NCBI GenBank assembly: GCA_022841885.1
Contig: JALHQP010000010.1
Span: 1 to 57,323 of the forward strand
Length of the DNA stretch: 57,323 nt
Direction of reading: 5' to 3'
DNA from: Aquincola sp.
GTDB taxonomy: Bacteria; Pseudomonadota; Gammaproteobacteria; Burkholderiales; Burkholderiaceae_C
The notes under the pieces were generated by a model, which worked only from the letters and a program-made list of their open reading frames with translations, had not been told where the DNA came from and did not search any database. The position numbers were made by a program, and so were the translations under genes. Each line of letters begins with the position of its first letter. Positions within the stretch are counted from its first letter, which is position 1. Positions 23,272 to 31,954 of the stretch are shown here, one piece after another.

Positions 23272-24302
23272 ACGACAGACACCGGCGCGCCGCTGCGCGC
23301 GGCCTCGTGCACCGCCAGCGCGGTGCGCAGCGTGCCAAGCGCGTCGCGCCCGCTGCACAGTGGCGCCTCGCGGCCCTCGACCACCGCGCGGAAGTGGCGG
23401 AACTGCTCGTCGTAGGGGTCGGCCTTCATCGGCGCGATCCGCTGCACCGACAGCGGGTCGGCCCAGCCGCGCGCGCCGGGGTAGCGCCACAACTCCAGCC
23501 GCGGCAGCGAGAACGAGGCTTCGGTGCCGCAGAGGTAGATCGCGTCGGCATCTTGCGGCGGGAATCGCTCCAGCTCGCCGGCACCCATGTCGTAGTTCCA
23601 CGGCGAGGGCGTCGCGTCGGAGGTCATCAGCGTGGCCAGCGCGCCGTGGGTGAAGCGCAGCAGCACCGCAGCGGTGTCCTCGACCGCGAAGCCACGCACC
23701 GCGCTCGAGGTGATCGCCTGTACCGAGGCCACTTCGCCGATCAGGTGGCGCAGGATGTCGATGTCGTGGATCAGGTTGATCAGCACCGGCCCGCCGCCGA
23801 CTTCGCGCCGCCAGGCCACGCCGAAGTAGTCGTCGGGCTTGAGCCAGGTGGCCATCGCGTGCGCGGCCACCGGGCGGCCGATGCGGCCCTCGGTCATCCA
23901 GGCCTTGGCGGTGCGCACGCGGATGCTGTGCCGCCGCTGGTGGCCCACCAGCAGCGGCACGCCGCCGGCTTCGGCGCCGGCGCACAGGCGCTCGCCGTCG
24001 GCCAGCGTGTCGGTGACAGGCTTTTCCATCAGCACGGCGACGCGGCGCTCGATGCAATCCAGGCCGATACTGGCGTGCGACGCATTCGGCGTGGCCACCA
24101 GAGCGCCACCGGGCTTCACCTTGTCGAGCAGCTCGCGGTGATCGGCGAACCAGGGGGCGCCGATCGACTCGGCGAAGTCCTTGCCCGCCGGCGTCGGGTC
24201 GGCAATGCCGGCCAGCGACACGTCGGGGTGGCGCAGCAAACGTTCGGCGTGCGGGCGGCCGATGCCGCCGGCGCCGATCAGCGCGATCGGAAGTCTGCTC
24301 AT
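23268..24302 (-). CDS. Gfo/Idh/MocA family NAD(P)-dependent oxidoreductase
   Basis: 344 residues. The Rossmann motif is IALIGAGGIGRPHAERLL, the family triad EKP is intact in VLMEKPVTDTLADGERL, and the catalytic region GGPVLINLIHDIDILRHL carries the conserved Asp/His pair. It is the last gene of the minus-strand set LivJ - shikimate dehydrogenase - NIPSNAP - this gene. It might oxidise a ring hydroxyl of an inositol- or quinate-like compound (inference). Tail-to-tail overlap (4 bases) with the QuiC-like gene marks the boundary of the two opposing operons. Confidence 0.9.
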   Translation of the reverse strand: MSRLPIALIGAGGIGRPHAERLLRHPDVSLAGIADPTPAGKDFAESIGAPWFADHRELLDKVKPGGALVATPNASHASIGLDCIERRVAVLMEKPVTDTLADGERLCAGAEAGGVPLLVGHQRRHSIRVRTAKAWMTEGRIGRPVAAHAMATWLKPDDYFGVAWRREVGGGPVLINLIHDIDILRHLIGEVASVQAITSSAVRGFAVEDTAAVLLRFTHGALATLMTSDATPSPWNYDMGAGELERFPPQDADAIYLCGTEASFSLPRLELWRYPGARGWADPLSVQRIAPMKADPYDEQFRHFRAVVEGREAPLCSGRDALGTLRTALAVHEAARSGAPVSVV

Positions 24303-24309
24303 CGTCGAC

Positions 24310-24918
24310 TCACTTCAAAGGCGAGAACGCGAGCGGGACGCACAAACTGCTTTGCATCTTGGTCAGGTTTGCGGGGCCACCTTTCGGCGGCCACACACCC
24401 TGCGCCACCGCGTCGCCGCGGATCTTGGCGCGCGTGTCCACGCTGTCGTAGGCCCAGATGTTCAGGAAGCGAGGCTGCTCGCCGTCGAGCGCGGTGAAGA
24501 CACCGAGGCACGGACTCATCGCGTGGCGCGCGGGCAGCGCGTCCTTCCAGGCGTCGATCGTCTCGGCCAGCCTGCCCTGACGCAGCGAATAGGTGCGCAG
24601 CTCGTACCACTTGCCGTGCACGCCGGGCTTGGGCGCGTCGAGGAAGGGGAACAGGGCGTAGCTCTCGCTCTTCAGCGACACGAGCCACTCGGCGCAGCCC
24701 AGTGGGTCGGTGTCGAGCAGCAGCTTCTGCTTGGCTGCATAGGCTTCGTTCGCGTCGGCGAACTCGCGCAGCAGCAGCACGCGCGACAGGTCGCCGATGT
24801 CGGCGGCAAAGGCACCGACCAGCGTGCCGCCGGCTGCGGGCAGGCGCTCCTGCAGTGCGGCGTAGACCTTGGCGTTGCTGAAGACCTTGATCTCCAGCGT
24901 GGTCAGTTCATGGATCAC
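24310..24918 (-). CDS. NIPSNAP family protein, two domains
   Basis: 202 residues forming two tandem ferredoxin-like NIPSNAP/ABM-type modules. The first starts IHELTTLEIKVFSNAK; the second starts KWYELRTYSLRQGRLAETI and contains FLNIWAYDSVDTRAKIR. No enzymatic role is established for bacterial NIPSNAP proteins, though they recur in catabolic clusters. The start is a GTG at 24918 that overlaps the stop of the shikimate-dehydrogenase-family gene (GTGA), so the two are translationally coupled. A second, shorter NIPSNAP gene is at 34586-34945. Confidence 0.82.
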   Translation of the reverse strand: MIHELTTLEIKVFSNAKVYAALQERLPAAGGTLVGAFAADIGDLSRVLLLREFADANEAYAAKQKLLLDTDPLGCAEWLVSLKSESYALFPFLDAPKPGVHGKWYELRTYSLRQGRLAETIDAWKDALPARHAMSPCLGVFTALDGEQPRFLNIWAYDSVDTRAKIRGDAVAQGVWPPKGGPANLTKMQSSLCVPLAFSPLK

Positions 24919-25724
24919 TCGGAACCCTTGTCGTCGAGATAGAAGCCGATGATGCGGTCGCGCACCGCCTCGAACATGCCGGCGCCCGCCATCGTGCGGC
25001 AGCCGCGCGCGCGCGCGGCCTCGATCAGCGGCGGCACCGGCGGCATCGTGACGACGTCGCCGACGAAGGTGGACGCAACCAGCTTGTCCACCTGCACCGG
25101 CAGCGGATCGTCGGGCCTCATGCCCATCGGTGTCGCGTTGATCACCAGGTCGTGGCCGCTCGGGTCGGTCGCGCCGATGGTGGGGTACAGCGGCCCGTAG
25201 GCGCGCAGCTTCGCGGCCAGCGCGTCGCGACGCGCCACGTCGGCGTCGTGCAGCGCAAGCGCCGCCACGCCGGCGTCGACCAGCGCGTGCGCGACCGCAC
25301 CGCCCGCGCCGCCCGCGCCGACCAGCAGCGCGCGCTTGCCCTTGGGCTCGCAGCCGGCCTTGCGCAGGCCGGCGACATAACCCTCGCCGTCGCACATGTC
25401 GGCCTCCCAGCGGCCGTCGGCGGCACGCCGCACCACGTTGGCGGCGCCGATCGAACGAGCGCGCGGCGTCACGTGTTCGCACAGCCGCGCCGCGTCAAAC
25501 TTGTGCGGCACCGTGACGATGATGCCGTCGACGTTGGGCATGCGTTCTGCGAGCGCGAAGAAGGCGTCGATGTCGGCCGGCTTCACGTGCGCCGGCACCA
25601 CGATCGCGTCGGCATGCCGCTCGCGCAGCGACTCGGTCACCCCGTGGGGCGACTTCACCTGCGCGATCGGGTCGCCGACGATGAACAGGACGCGCGTGGC
25701 GCCCGAGTAGCTGTCGAGGTTCAC
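24915..25724 (-). CDS. Shikimate/quinate dehydrogenase family protein (NAD type)
   Basis: 269 residues. The substrate motif is GDPIAQVKSPHG, with a single Ser-Pro where biosynthetic AroE has S-x-S-P. The catalytic Lys (TVPHKFDAA) and Asp (DMCDGEGY, in place of NTDGxG) are kept. The cofactor motif LLVGAGGAGGAVAHAL is followed by ALHDADVARRDAL, with Asp at the discriminating position, favouring NAD and a catabolic role. The start is taken as GTG 25724 (protein beginning VNLDSYSGATRVLF), because sequence upstream of it consists of an intergenic repeat. The downstream NIPSNAP start overlaps its stop. Confidence 0.85.
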   Translation of the reverse strand: MNLDSYSGATRVLFIVGDPIAQVKSPHGVTESLRERHADAIVVPAHVKPADIDAFFALAERMPNVDGIIVTVPHKFDAARLCEHVTPRARSIGAANVVRRAADGRWEADMCDGEGYVAGLRKAGCEPKGKRALLVGAGGAGGAVAHALVDAGVAALALHDADVARRDALAAKLRAYGPLYPTIGATDPSGHDLVINATPMGMRPDDPLPVQVDKLVASTFVGDVVTMPPVPPLIEAARARGCRTMAGAGMFEAVRDRIIGFYLDDKGSE

Positions 25725-25755
25725 GAGCGCCCGCCCGGCCGCCCGAAGGGCGCTC

Positions 25756-25777
25756 GCGCCCCCTCGGGGGGCAGCGA
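25756..25777. repeat. Dispersed GC-rich intergenic repeat, copy 1
   Basis: A 22-base core containing CCCCCTCGGGGGGCAGCGA (self-complementary CCCCC/GGGGG stem) is identical to that at 34543-34564. Both are followed within about 25 bases by GCGTGGGGG(C/T)(T)TC. It lies between livJ and the shikimate-dehydrogenase-family gene and resembles REP-like elements scattered between genes. Confidence 0.75.
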
Positions 25778-25797
25778 ACGAAATGGGCGTGGGGGCT

Positions 25798-26943
25798 TCA
25801 CTTGATCGGTTGCAGCGGCGGCAGGGTGGAGACGACGACCTGCCTGCCACCCTTGACCTCGACCAGGAAGCTCTCGCGGTCGATGTCGCCGTTGTTGTCG
25901 AAGCGCACGTCCATGATCACGCCCGGGTACTTGCTCTTGAGGATCGTCAGGCCCTTCATCGCCTGCGAGACCGCCTTGCGGTCGATCTTGCCGACCTTCT
26001 CGATCGCGGCCTTCATGGTGTACACACCCATGTAGCCCTTGATGCCGTTGTGGTCCGGCAGGTACTTGTAGGCCTGGTAGAACTTGCCCTTGAAGGCCAG
26101 CATCTCGGGGCTCGGTGCGTCGATCGTCAGGCCGACGTGGCCGGTGGCGCCGTTGGCCGCGTCGCCCGCCAGCTCGATGACCTTCTGGCTGATCAGCACC
26201 GTCTCGCCGATGATCGGCTTGTCGTAGCCCTGTTTACGCAGCTCGCGCAGCGCGCGCGCCGATTCCTCTTCGGTGAGGTAGACAAACAGGGCGTCGGCGT
26301 TGAGCTGCTTGGCCTTGAGCACCGCCGCAGAGAAGTCCACCTGACCCTGGTCGGTGGCCACTTCGCCGACGATCTTGGTCGGGCTGTTGGCCAGCAGCTT
26401 GACGATCTGGTCGCGCCCGCCCTTGCCGAAGTCGTTGTTCTGGTAGATCACCGCCAGGGTCTTGGCCTTGGTCTCGATGTACTTGGCCAGCTTCGGGAAC
26501 GAGCTCGCCTGGCCGAAGCTGGTGCGGAACACGTAGGGGTTGCCTTGGGCGGTGATCGACGCCGCTTCGCCGCCGGTCCAGTTCGGGATCTCGGCCTTTC
26601 GCGTCTCGGCCATGCTCACCATGATCGAGCCCGAGAACACCGGGCCGAAGACCGCGAAGGCGCCGTCGTCGGCCGCCTTGGCGGCCAGGCCCTTGGCCAC
26701 GCCGGGTTGCGTCTGCGTGTCGGCCACCGTGCTGACGATCTTCTTGCCGAGGATGCCGCCGTTGGCGTTGATTTCCTTCACGGCCAGCTCGACGCCGTCC
26801 TTGAAGTAGGTGCCGGCACTGGCGCCAGCGCCAGAGAGTTCGTAGACGCCGGCGATCCGGATGACGTCCTGGGCGTGGACGGCAAAGCTGCCGGAGGCGA
26901 ACGCCAATGCCAGGGCGGCGCGGCGGGCGAAGGTCGTGGGCAT
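25798..26943 (-). CDS. livJ: Branched-chain-amino-acid-type ABC transporter substrate-binding protein
   Basis: 381 residues, type I periplasmic binding protein (Peripla_BP_6). A signal peptide (FARRAALALAFASGSFAVHAQ) is followed by IRIAGVYELSGAGASAGTYF, GVELAVKEINANGGILG, FGPVFSGSIMVSMAETRK and ENNDF-type ligand strands. Family members bind leucine-like amino acids, but also aromatic and hydroaromatic acids. No permease or ATPase gene is adjacent; a receptor-less livHMGF operon lies 14 kb away at 40344-43699, the obvious partner. Start ATG 26943 with GGAG upstream. Divergent from the IclR regulator at 27059. Confidence 0.92.
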   Translation of the reverse strand: MPTTFARRAALALAFASGSFAVHAQDVIRIAGVYELSGAGASAGTYFKDGVELAVKEINANGGILGKKIVSTVADTQTQPGVAKGLAAKAADDGAFAVFGPVFSGSIMVSMAETRKAEIPNWTGGEAASITAQGNPYVFRTSFGQASSFPKLAKYIETKAKTLAVIYQNNDFGKGGRDQIVKLLANSPTKIVGEVATDQGQVDFSAAVLKAKQLNADALFVYLTEEESARALRELRKQGYDKPIIGETVLISQKVIELAGDAANGATGHVGLTIDAPSPEMLAFKGKFYQAYKYLPDHNGIKGYMGVYTMKAAIEKVGKIDRKAVSQAMKGLTILKSKYPGVIMDVRFDNNGDIDRESFLVEVKGGRQVVVSTLPPLQPIK

Positions 26944-27010
26944 GGCGGTCTCCAGAAGAGTTTGGAAGGAAGCGGGACGAGAGTTTAACCCCATTTTTGG
27001 ACTTGAATTC

Positions 27011-27023
27011 CACTTTTGAAGTG
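27011..27023. promoter_or_regulatory. Candidate operator between livJ and the IclR regulator
   Basis: CACTT-TTG-AAGTG in the unusually AT-rich divergent intergenic segment (26990-27040). IclR-type regulators bind such short palindromes. It is placed to control both livJ (minus) and the regulator (plus). Confidence 0.45.
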
Positions 27024-27058
27024 TGTTTCAATATCCGGACCTACCCTGAGGAGTCCCG

Positions 27059-27874
27059 ATGTCCGGCGTGATGGAGCGCACCCTCGCCATCCTCGAACGG
27101 CTGGCGACCGACGTGGCGGGCGTGCCGCTGGCCACGCTGGCCGACGAGCTCGACATGCCGCGCAGCGCCGCGCACCGCCTGCTCACCGACCTGGCCGCGC
27201 ATGGCTACGTGCGTCAGTCGCGCGAGCGCGGTGACTACATGCTGACCACCAAGCTGGTGTCGCTGGGGCTGAACTACCTGAAGCAGTCGGGCGTCGTCGA
27301 CCTGACGCAGCCGATCCTCGACCGCCTGGCGGAGGCGAGCGGCGAACTGGTGCGCCTGGGCGTGGTGGACGTGGACCACATCACCTGGGTCGCGCTGTCG
27401 CAGGGCGCGACCACCGGCCTGCGCTACGACCCCGACCACGGCATCGACGCCAAGCTCTCGTGCACTTCGGCCGGCCATGTGTGGCTGTCCACGCTGCCGG
27501 AGGATGATGCGATCGCGCTGCTGACGAAGCAGGGCCTGGCGAAGACCACCGAGTACGGGCCCAACGCACCGACCTCGATCGCCGCGGTGATGAAGTGCGT
27601 GCGCCAGGCGCGCAAGGACGGCGTGGCCTTCGCCACCGAAACCTATGCGCGCGGCCTGAACGCGATGTCGACCCCGATCATGGCCCCGGGCCGCGGCGGC
27701 GCGGTCGGCGTGCTCGCGATGTCCGGTCCCTCGGTGCGCCTGACCGAGGAGAAGATGCGCCGCTGGGCGCCCGAGCTGGTGGCCACCGCGGCCGACCTGG
27801 CGCGCGCCAGTGCGGCGTCGCCGCTGTTCCATCGCGCCTACTCCCGACCCGAACCGGCGGCTCGCGCCGCCTGA
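27059..27874 (+). CDS. IclR-family transcriptional regulator
   Basis: 271 residues. The winged helix is in residues 1-65 (MERTLAILERLATDVAGVPL, then LDMPRSAAHRLLTDLAAHGY). The IclR effector domain spans about 80-255, with CTSAGHVWLSTLPEDDAI and the C-terminal GGAVGVLAMSGPSVRLTE. It is divergent from livJ, and its stop overlaps the start of the first KSTD-like flavoprotein (TGATG), so it belongs to that operon. It probably senses the hydroaromatic or aromatic substrate. GAGGAG precedes the ATG. Confidence 0.93.
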   Translation: MSGVMERTLAILERLATDVAGVPLATLADELDMPRSAAHRLLTDLAAHGYVRQSRERGDYMLTTKLVSLGLNYLKQSGVVDLTQPILDRLAEASGELVRLGVVDVDHITWVALSQGATTGLRYDPDHGIDAKLSCTSAGHVWLSTLPEDDAIALLTKQGLAKTTEYGPNAPTSIAAVMKCVRQARKDGVAFATETYARGLNAMSTPIMAPGRGGAVGVLAMSGPSVRLTEEKMRRWAPELVATAADLARASAASPLFHRAYSRPEPAARAA

Positions 27875-29643
27875 TGCGCGTGGCCGCGCTTCCTGCTGCC
27901 TGCGACCTCGTCGTCGTCGGCTCCGGCTGCGGCGCACTGTCGAGCGCAGTGAGCGCAGCCCACCTCGGCCTGGACGTGGTCGTGCTCGAGAAGGAGCCGC
28001 TGTTCGGCGGCACCACGGCCTGGTCGGGCGGCTGGATGTTCATCCCACGCAACCCGCTCGCGCGCGCGGCCGGCATCGACGAACCGGTGGACGGGCCGCG
28101 GCGCTATCTGAAGGCCGTGTGCGGCGAGCAGTTCCGCGCCGAGCGCATCGACGCCTTTCTCGCGCACGGGCCGGCCGCGGTGCAGTTCCACCTCGACCAC
28201 AGCGCGCTGCGCTTCGTCGACGGCAACGCAGTCCCCGACTTCCACGGCAAGGCACCCGGCGCAGGCACCGGTGGCCGCTCGCTGTGCGCCGCACCGTTCG
28301 ACGGCCGCACGCTCGGCCCGCACCTGGCACGCCTGCGCCCGCCCTGTGCCCTCTGGTCCTTCCTGGGCATCAGCATCGGCGCCGACTTGCGCCACTTCCT
28401 GCGCGCCGGGCGCGCCGCGGACTCGTTCGCCTACGTCACGAAGCGCGTGCTGCGCCAGGCCTGGGACCTGCTGTGGCACGGCCGCGGCACCGTGCGCATG
28501 GGCGGCAACGCCCTGGCCGCCGCGTTGTTCAAGTCGGCGCTGGATGCCGGCGTGAAGCTTCACGAGTCGCACGCAGTCACCGCGTTGCTGCGCGACGGGG
28601 CGCGGATCGGCGGCGTGCGGGTGCGCACGCCGGGCGGCACCGAACGCGAGATCCGCGCGCGCCGTGGCGTCGTGCTGGCTTGCGGGGGCTTCCCGCACGA
28701 CGAGCTGCGCAAGGCTGCGCTCTTCCCGCACGCACCGGCCGGCCGCGAGCATTGGTCGGCCGCGCCCACGGCCAACACCGGCGACGGGCTGCGTCTTGGC
28801 GAGTCGGTCGGCGCGCAGGTGGACCGCGCACTCGCCGACGCCGGCGCCTGGGCCCCGGTGTCGCTGGCGCCTCTGTCCGATGGCCGCGTGCAGGCCTTCC
28901 CGCATTTGGTCGAGCGCGGCAAACCCGGCCTGATCGCGGTCGACCGCGACGGCCGGCGTTTCGTCGACGAGGCCGGCGACTACCACGGCTTCATGCGCGC
29001 CTTGTTCGAGCGCTGCGGCGAGCGGCGCCCGGTGGAAGCGTGGTTGGTGTGCGACCACCGCTTCCAGCGCCGCTTCGGACTCGGGCATGCCAAACCCTTC
29101 CCGCTGCCGATCGGCCCGGCGCTGCGTTCGGGCTACCTGAAGCGTGCCGACACGATCGAGGCGCTGGCGGCGCAATGCGGCATCGACCCTGCGGGTCTCG
29201 CGCGCACCGTCGCTGCGTACAACGGCCACGCGCGCCACGGCCGCGACCCCGAGTACGGCCGTGGCGAGATCCCCTACGACCGCATGCAGGGCGACCCCGA
29301 GCACACGGGCCCCAATCCCTGCGTCGCGCCGATCGAGCGCGGCCCGTTCTACGCCGTGCGCGTCGTGCCCGGCAGCCTGGGCACCTTTGCGGGCCTCGAG
29401 GTCGACGTGCACGCGCGCGTGCTCGACGCGCAAGGCGCGCCGATCGACGGTCTGTACGCGGCGGGCAACGACATGGGCAGCGTGATGGGTGGCCACTACC
29501 CGAGTGGCGGCATCACGCTCGGGCCGGCGCTCGTGTTCGGCCATGTGCTCGCGCACCACGCGGCGGGCCGGCCCTTGGCCATGCCCTCGACGCCTGCTTG
29601 CGCTTCCTCCCTCGAACCCGCGGTGCGCGCACGCGCCGCCTGA
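27874..29643 (+). CDS. KSTD/fumarate-reductase-like FAD oxidoreductase (1 of 3)
   Basis: 589 residues. An FAD-binding N-terminus (DLVVVGSGCGALSSAVSAA, then VLEKEPLFGGTTAWSGG) precedes a substrate domain around 130-330 and a C-terminal FAD/active-site segment YAAGNDMGSVMGGHYPSGGI, where the Tyr and Gly (Y-P-x-x-G) match the residues that polarise the keto group in 3-ketosteroid delta1-dehydrogenase. VDEAGDYHGF supplies another conserved Tyr. The likely chemistry is alpha,beta-desaturation of a cyclic ketone; the substrate is unknown. Translationally coupled to iclR, and followed 12 bases later by the paired TIM-barrel genes. No steroid genes are nearby. Confidence 0.88.
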   Translation: MRVAALPAACDLVVVGSGCGALSSAVSAAHLGLDVVVLEKEPLFGGTTAWSGGWMFIPRNPLARAAGIDEPVDGPRRYLKAVCGEQFRAERIDAFLAHGPAAVQFHLDHSALRFVDGNAVPDFHGKAPGAGTGGRSLCAAPFDGRTLGPHLARLRPPCALWSFLGISIGADLRHFLRAGRAADSFAYVTKRVLRQAWDLLWHGRGTVRMGGNALAAALFKSALDAGVKLHESHAVTALLRDGARIGGVRVRTPGGTEREIRARRGVVLACGGFPHDELRKAALFPHAPAGREHWSAAPTANTGDGLRLGESVGAQVDRALADAGAWAPVSLAPLSDGRVQAFPHLVERGKPGLIAVDRDGRRFVDEAGDYHGFMRALFERCGERRPVEAWLVCDHRFQRRFGLGHAKPFPLPIGPALRSGYLKRADTIEALAAQCGIDPAGLARTVAAYNGHARHGRDPEYGRGEIPYDRMQGDPEHTGPNPCVAPIERGPFYAVRVVPGSLGTFAGLEVDVHARVLDAQGAPIDGLYAAGNDMGSVMGGHYPSGGITLGPALVFGHVLAHHAAGRPLAMPSTPACASSLEPAVRARAA

Positions 29644-29655
29644 GCTTCAACCACC

Positions 29656-30465
29656 ATGTCCCGCACCTACTCGCTCGCGCAGCTCACCGTGCTACCTTAC
29701 ACCCCGCCGCAGATGGTGCAGATCGCCGCCGACACCGGCTGCGCCGCCTGCGGCGTCCGCCTCCTGCCGGCCTCGCCCGGTGGCCCGCACCACCCGATGA
29801 CGGTCGGCTCGCCGCTGCTGGCCGAAACGCGCGCGCGCATCGCCGGCACCGGCGTGGCCGTGCTCGATCTCGAGATCATCCGCATCGGCGAGCGCTTCGA
29901 CGCGAAGGCCTACGGCGCCTTCTTCGAAGTCGGCGCCGCGCTCGGCGCCAAGCATGTGCTGGTGGCCGGCGACGAGCCCGATGTCGGCCGCATGACCGCG
30001 AACTTCGCCGCGCTGTGTGACGCGGCCGCACCCTTCGGCCTCACCTGCGACCTGGAGCCGATGCCCTGGTGCCCTGTGGCGTCGGTGCCCGACGCGACGC
30101 GCATCGTCGAAGGTGCCGACCGCACCAACGGCGGCGTGCTGGTCGACGCGCTGCACTTCTTCCGCTCCGCGAGCCACTTCGACGACGTGAAGCGCCTGCC
30201 GCGCCGGCGCCTGAACTACGCGCAGATCTGCGACGGCAAGGTGCCGGCTCCCACCACGCGCGAAGAGTTGATCCACGACGCGCGCTGCGAACGCCTGCTG
30301 CCCGGCGAAGGCGGCATGGACCTGCGCGGCCTGTTCGCCGTGCTGCCGGCCGACCTGCCGGTGAGCATCGAGATCCCGAGCGACACGCGCGCGCCGGTGA
30401 TGGGCTACGACGCCTGGGCGCGCGCGACGGTCGAAGCGACGCGGCAGGTGCTCGAAGGCGCGTGA
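29656..30465 (+). CDS. Xylose-isomerase-like TIM-barrel protein (tandem copy 1)
   Basis: 269 residues of the sugar phosphate isomerase/epimerase (AP_endonuc_2) superfamily. Metal-site residues are visible: Glu in LDLEIIRIG, Glu in CDLEPMPW, Asp/His in VLVDALHFFRSA, Gln in NYAQICDG, and Glu in VSIEIPSD. The insertion IHDARCERLLPGEGGMDL is shared with the gene directly after it, a paralog. Relatives isomerise or dehydrate keto-sugars and cyclitols, so dehydration of a keto-hydroaromatic acid is possible. The reaction cannot be fixed from sequence. It overlaps copy 2 by 4 bases. Confidence 0.83.
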   Translation: MSRTYSLAQLTVLPYTPPQMVQIAADTGCAACGVRLLPASPGGPHHPMTVGSPLLAETRARIAGTGVAVLDLEIIRIGERFDAKAYGAFFEVGAALGAKHVLVAGDEPDVGRMTANFAALCDAAAPFGLTCDLEPMPWCPVASVPDATRIVEGADRTNGGVLVDALHFFRSASHFDDVKRLPRRRLNYAQICDGKVPAPTTREELIHDARCERLLPGEGGMDLRGLFAVLPADLPVSIEIPSDTRAPVMGYDAWARATVEATRQVLEGA

Positions 30466-31304
30466 GCACCGCCATGACCGCGCGTCGCTATACCTTCGCA
30501 CCGCTGATGGCGATGCACTACGCGCCGCCGCAGCTGCTGCAGCTCGCGGCCCACGCCGGCGTCTGGGGCGTGGGCCTGCGCCTGCTGCCCACCGTGCCGG
30601 GCGCGTTGCACTACCCGCTGATGCGCCAGCCCGAACAGCTGCGCGAAACGCTGGCTTGCATACGCGACCTGGGCATCGCGGTGTTCGACCTCGAACTCAT
30701 CCGCATCGGGCCCGAACTTCGGGTCGACGACTACCTGGGCGTCTTCGAGGTCGGACAGCAGTTGGGCGCGCAGGTGATCAACGTGATCGGCGACGACCCC
30801 GACCCTTCGCGCCTGGCCGCGTCCTACGCCGCGCTGTGCGACGCCGCCGCGCCCTTCGGCCTGAGTTGCGACATCGAGCCGATGCCCTGGTCCGCCGTGC
30901 CCGACGTGGCGACGGCCCATCGCGTGATCGCCGCGGTGCAGCGTCCCAACGTCGGCGTGCTGGTCGACGCGCTGCACTTCGGCCGCTCGGCGAGCACGCT
31001 GGCCGACGTGGCGGCGCTGCCGCGCGAGTGGATCCACTACGGCCAGGTCTGCGACGGCACGCTGCCCGGCCCCGCCACGCGCGAAGGCCTGATCCACGAC
31101 GCACGCTGCGAGCGCCTGTTGCCGGGCGAGGGCGACATCGACCTGCGCGGCCTGTTTGCGCAGCTGCCCACCGACGTGCCGGTCAACATCGAGGTGCCGA
31201 ACGACAAGCGCGCACCGGTGATGGGCTACGAGGCTTGGGCGAAGGCGGCGGTGGCGGCGACGAGGGCAGTGATCGAGGCGCCTGCCGGTCCCGACCCGGA
31301 ATGA
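30462..31304 (+). CDS. Xylose-isomerase-like TIM-barrel protein (tandem copy 2)
   Basis: 280 residues, closely similar to the preceding gene along its whole length. Shared blocks include ALCDAAAPFGL, (E)PMPW, VLVDALHF, IHDARCERLLPGEG and APVMGYEAWA. The same ligands are kept (CDIEPMPW, LVDALHFGRSA, HYGQVCDG, VNIEVPND). Start GTG 30462 overlaps the stop of copy 1 (GTGA); an ATG at 30474 is the alternative. An adjacent co-translated pair suggests either a heteromer or two successive steps with related substrates. The 3' end abuts the convergent hemerythrin gene with no gap. Confidence 0.83.
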   Translation: MSTAMTARRYTFAPLMAMHYAPPQLLQLAAHAGVWGVGLRLLPTVPGALHYPLMRQPEQLRETLACIRDLGIAVFDLELIRIGPELRVDDYLGVFEVGQQLGAQVINVIGDDPDPSRLAASYAALCDAAAPFGLSCDIEPMPWSAVPDVATAHRVIAAVQRPNVGVLVDALHFGRSASTLADVAALPREWIHYGQVCDGTLPGPATREGLIHDARCERLLPGEGDIDLRGLFAQLPTDVPVNIEVPNDKRAPVMGYEAWAKAAVAATRAVIEAPAGPDPE

Positions 31305-31886
31305 TCAGCCCGCGCCGAGCCCGATGGGGGCCGGCGCGCTGTCGACGATCTTGCGGAACAGCGGTGCGTACTCCTCGCTCGCGGCGTGGCCGGTCATCGG
31401 GTCGCGGTTGGCCTCGAAGGCACGGTCGAGTTCGACCCAGTCCTCGGGCCGCAGGTGCTCGCGCGCGGCGGGCAGGATGGTGCTGTCCTCCAGCGCCATG
31501 TGCTTGAGGTAGTTCTCGACGTAGCGCGCGAGCGCCTTCTCGAAGGGCTCGCGGCGCGACTCGCCCATCACCTCGTAGGCCAGCATGCGGTGCTCGAGTT
31601 CGCGGATCGATGCTTCGCCCATGGCATGGTCGGCGTCGAGCCGGTCCAGCACCGGGCCGAGCTCGGGGCAGCGCGCGCGCACCTTCGGGAACAGCAGCTG
31701 CGTCTCCTTCGGGTGGTGCAGGCGCTCGGGAAATTCGTCGACGTAGAACAGCATCGCGCGCAGCACGTCGAAGGGCGGCGCTCGTTTGTCGTCGCGCGCC
31801 TTGCGCAGCAGCATGTTCAACGAACGCAGCATGGCCGAGACGGCCTGGTGCTCATCGTGGATCACTTGCAGGGCATGGGGTCGCAT
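31305..31886 (-). CDS. Hemerythrin HHE-domain protein
   Basis: 193 residues, mostly helical, with the di-iron ligand pattern of hemerythrin-like proteins: HDEHQAVSAML near the N-terminus, FPERLHHPKETQLLFP, DADHAMGEASIRELEH and YLKHMALEDSTILPAA. It would bind O2 or NO, or take part in iron/oxygen stress repair, in the cytoplasm. The ATG at 31886 is set by GGAGGTG; a longer frame upstream lacks this. It differs in direction and theme from the catabolic genes around it. An FNR-like box 61 bases before the ATG suggests oxygen control. Confidence 0.9.
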   Translation of the reverse strand: MRPHALQVIHDEHQAVSAMLRSLNMLLRKARDDKRAPPFDVLRAMLFYVDEFPERLHHPKETQLLFPKVRARCPELGPVLDRLDADHAMGEASIRELEHRMLAYEVMGESRREPFEKALARYVENYLKHMALEDSTILPAAREHLRPEDWVELDRAFEANRDPMTGHAASEEYAPLFRKIVDSAPAPIGLGAG

Positions 31887-31940
31887 GGCATCACCTCCGG
31901 CAGGGCGATGCCATCGTGTCACCGCGAAGAACGCGCAACC

Positions 31941-31954
31941 TTGAAGTGCATCAA
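31941..31954 (-). promoter_or_regulatory. FNR/ANR-like box upstream of the hemerythrin gene
   Basis: TTGA-AGTGCA-TCAA, matching the FNR half-sites TTGAT/ATCAA in their core. Its centre is 61 bases before the ATG; a CACGAT -10-like hexamer at 31918-31913 puts a start near 31906, giving the -41.5 geometry of class II activation. It overlaps the stop codon of the upstream flavoprotein gene. Confidence 0.6.
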
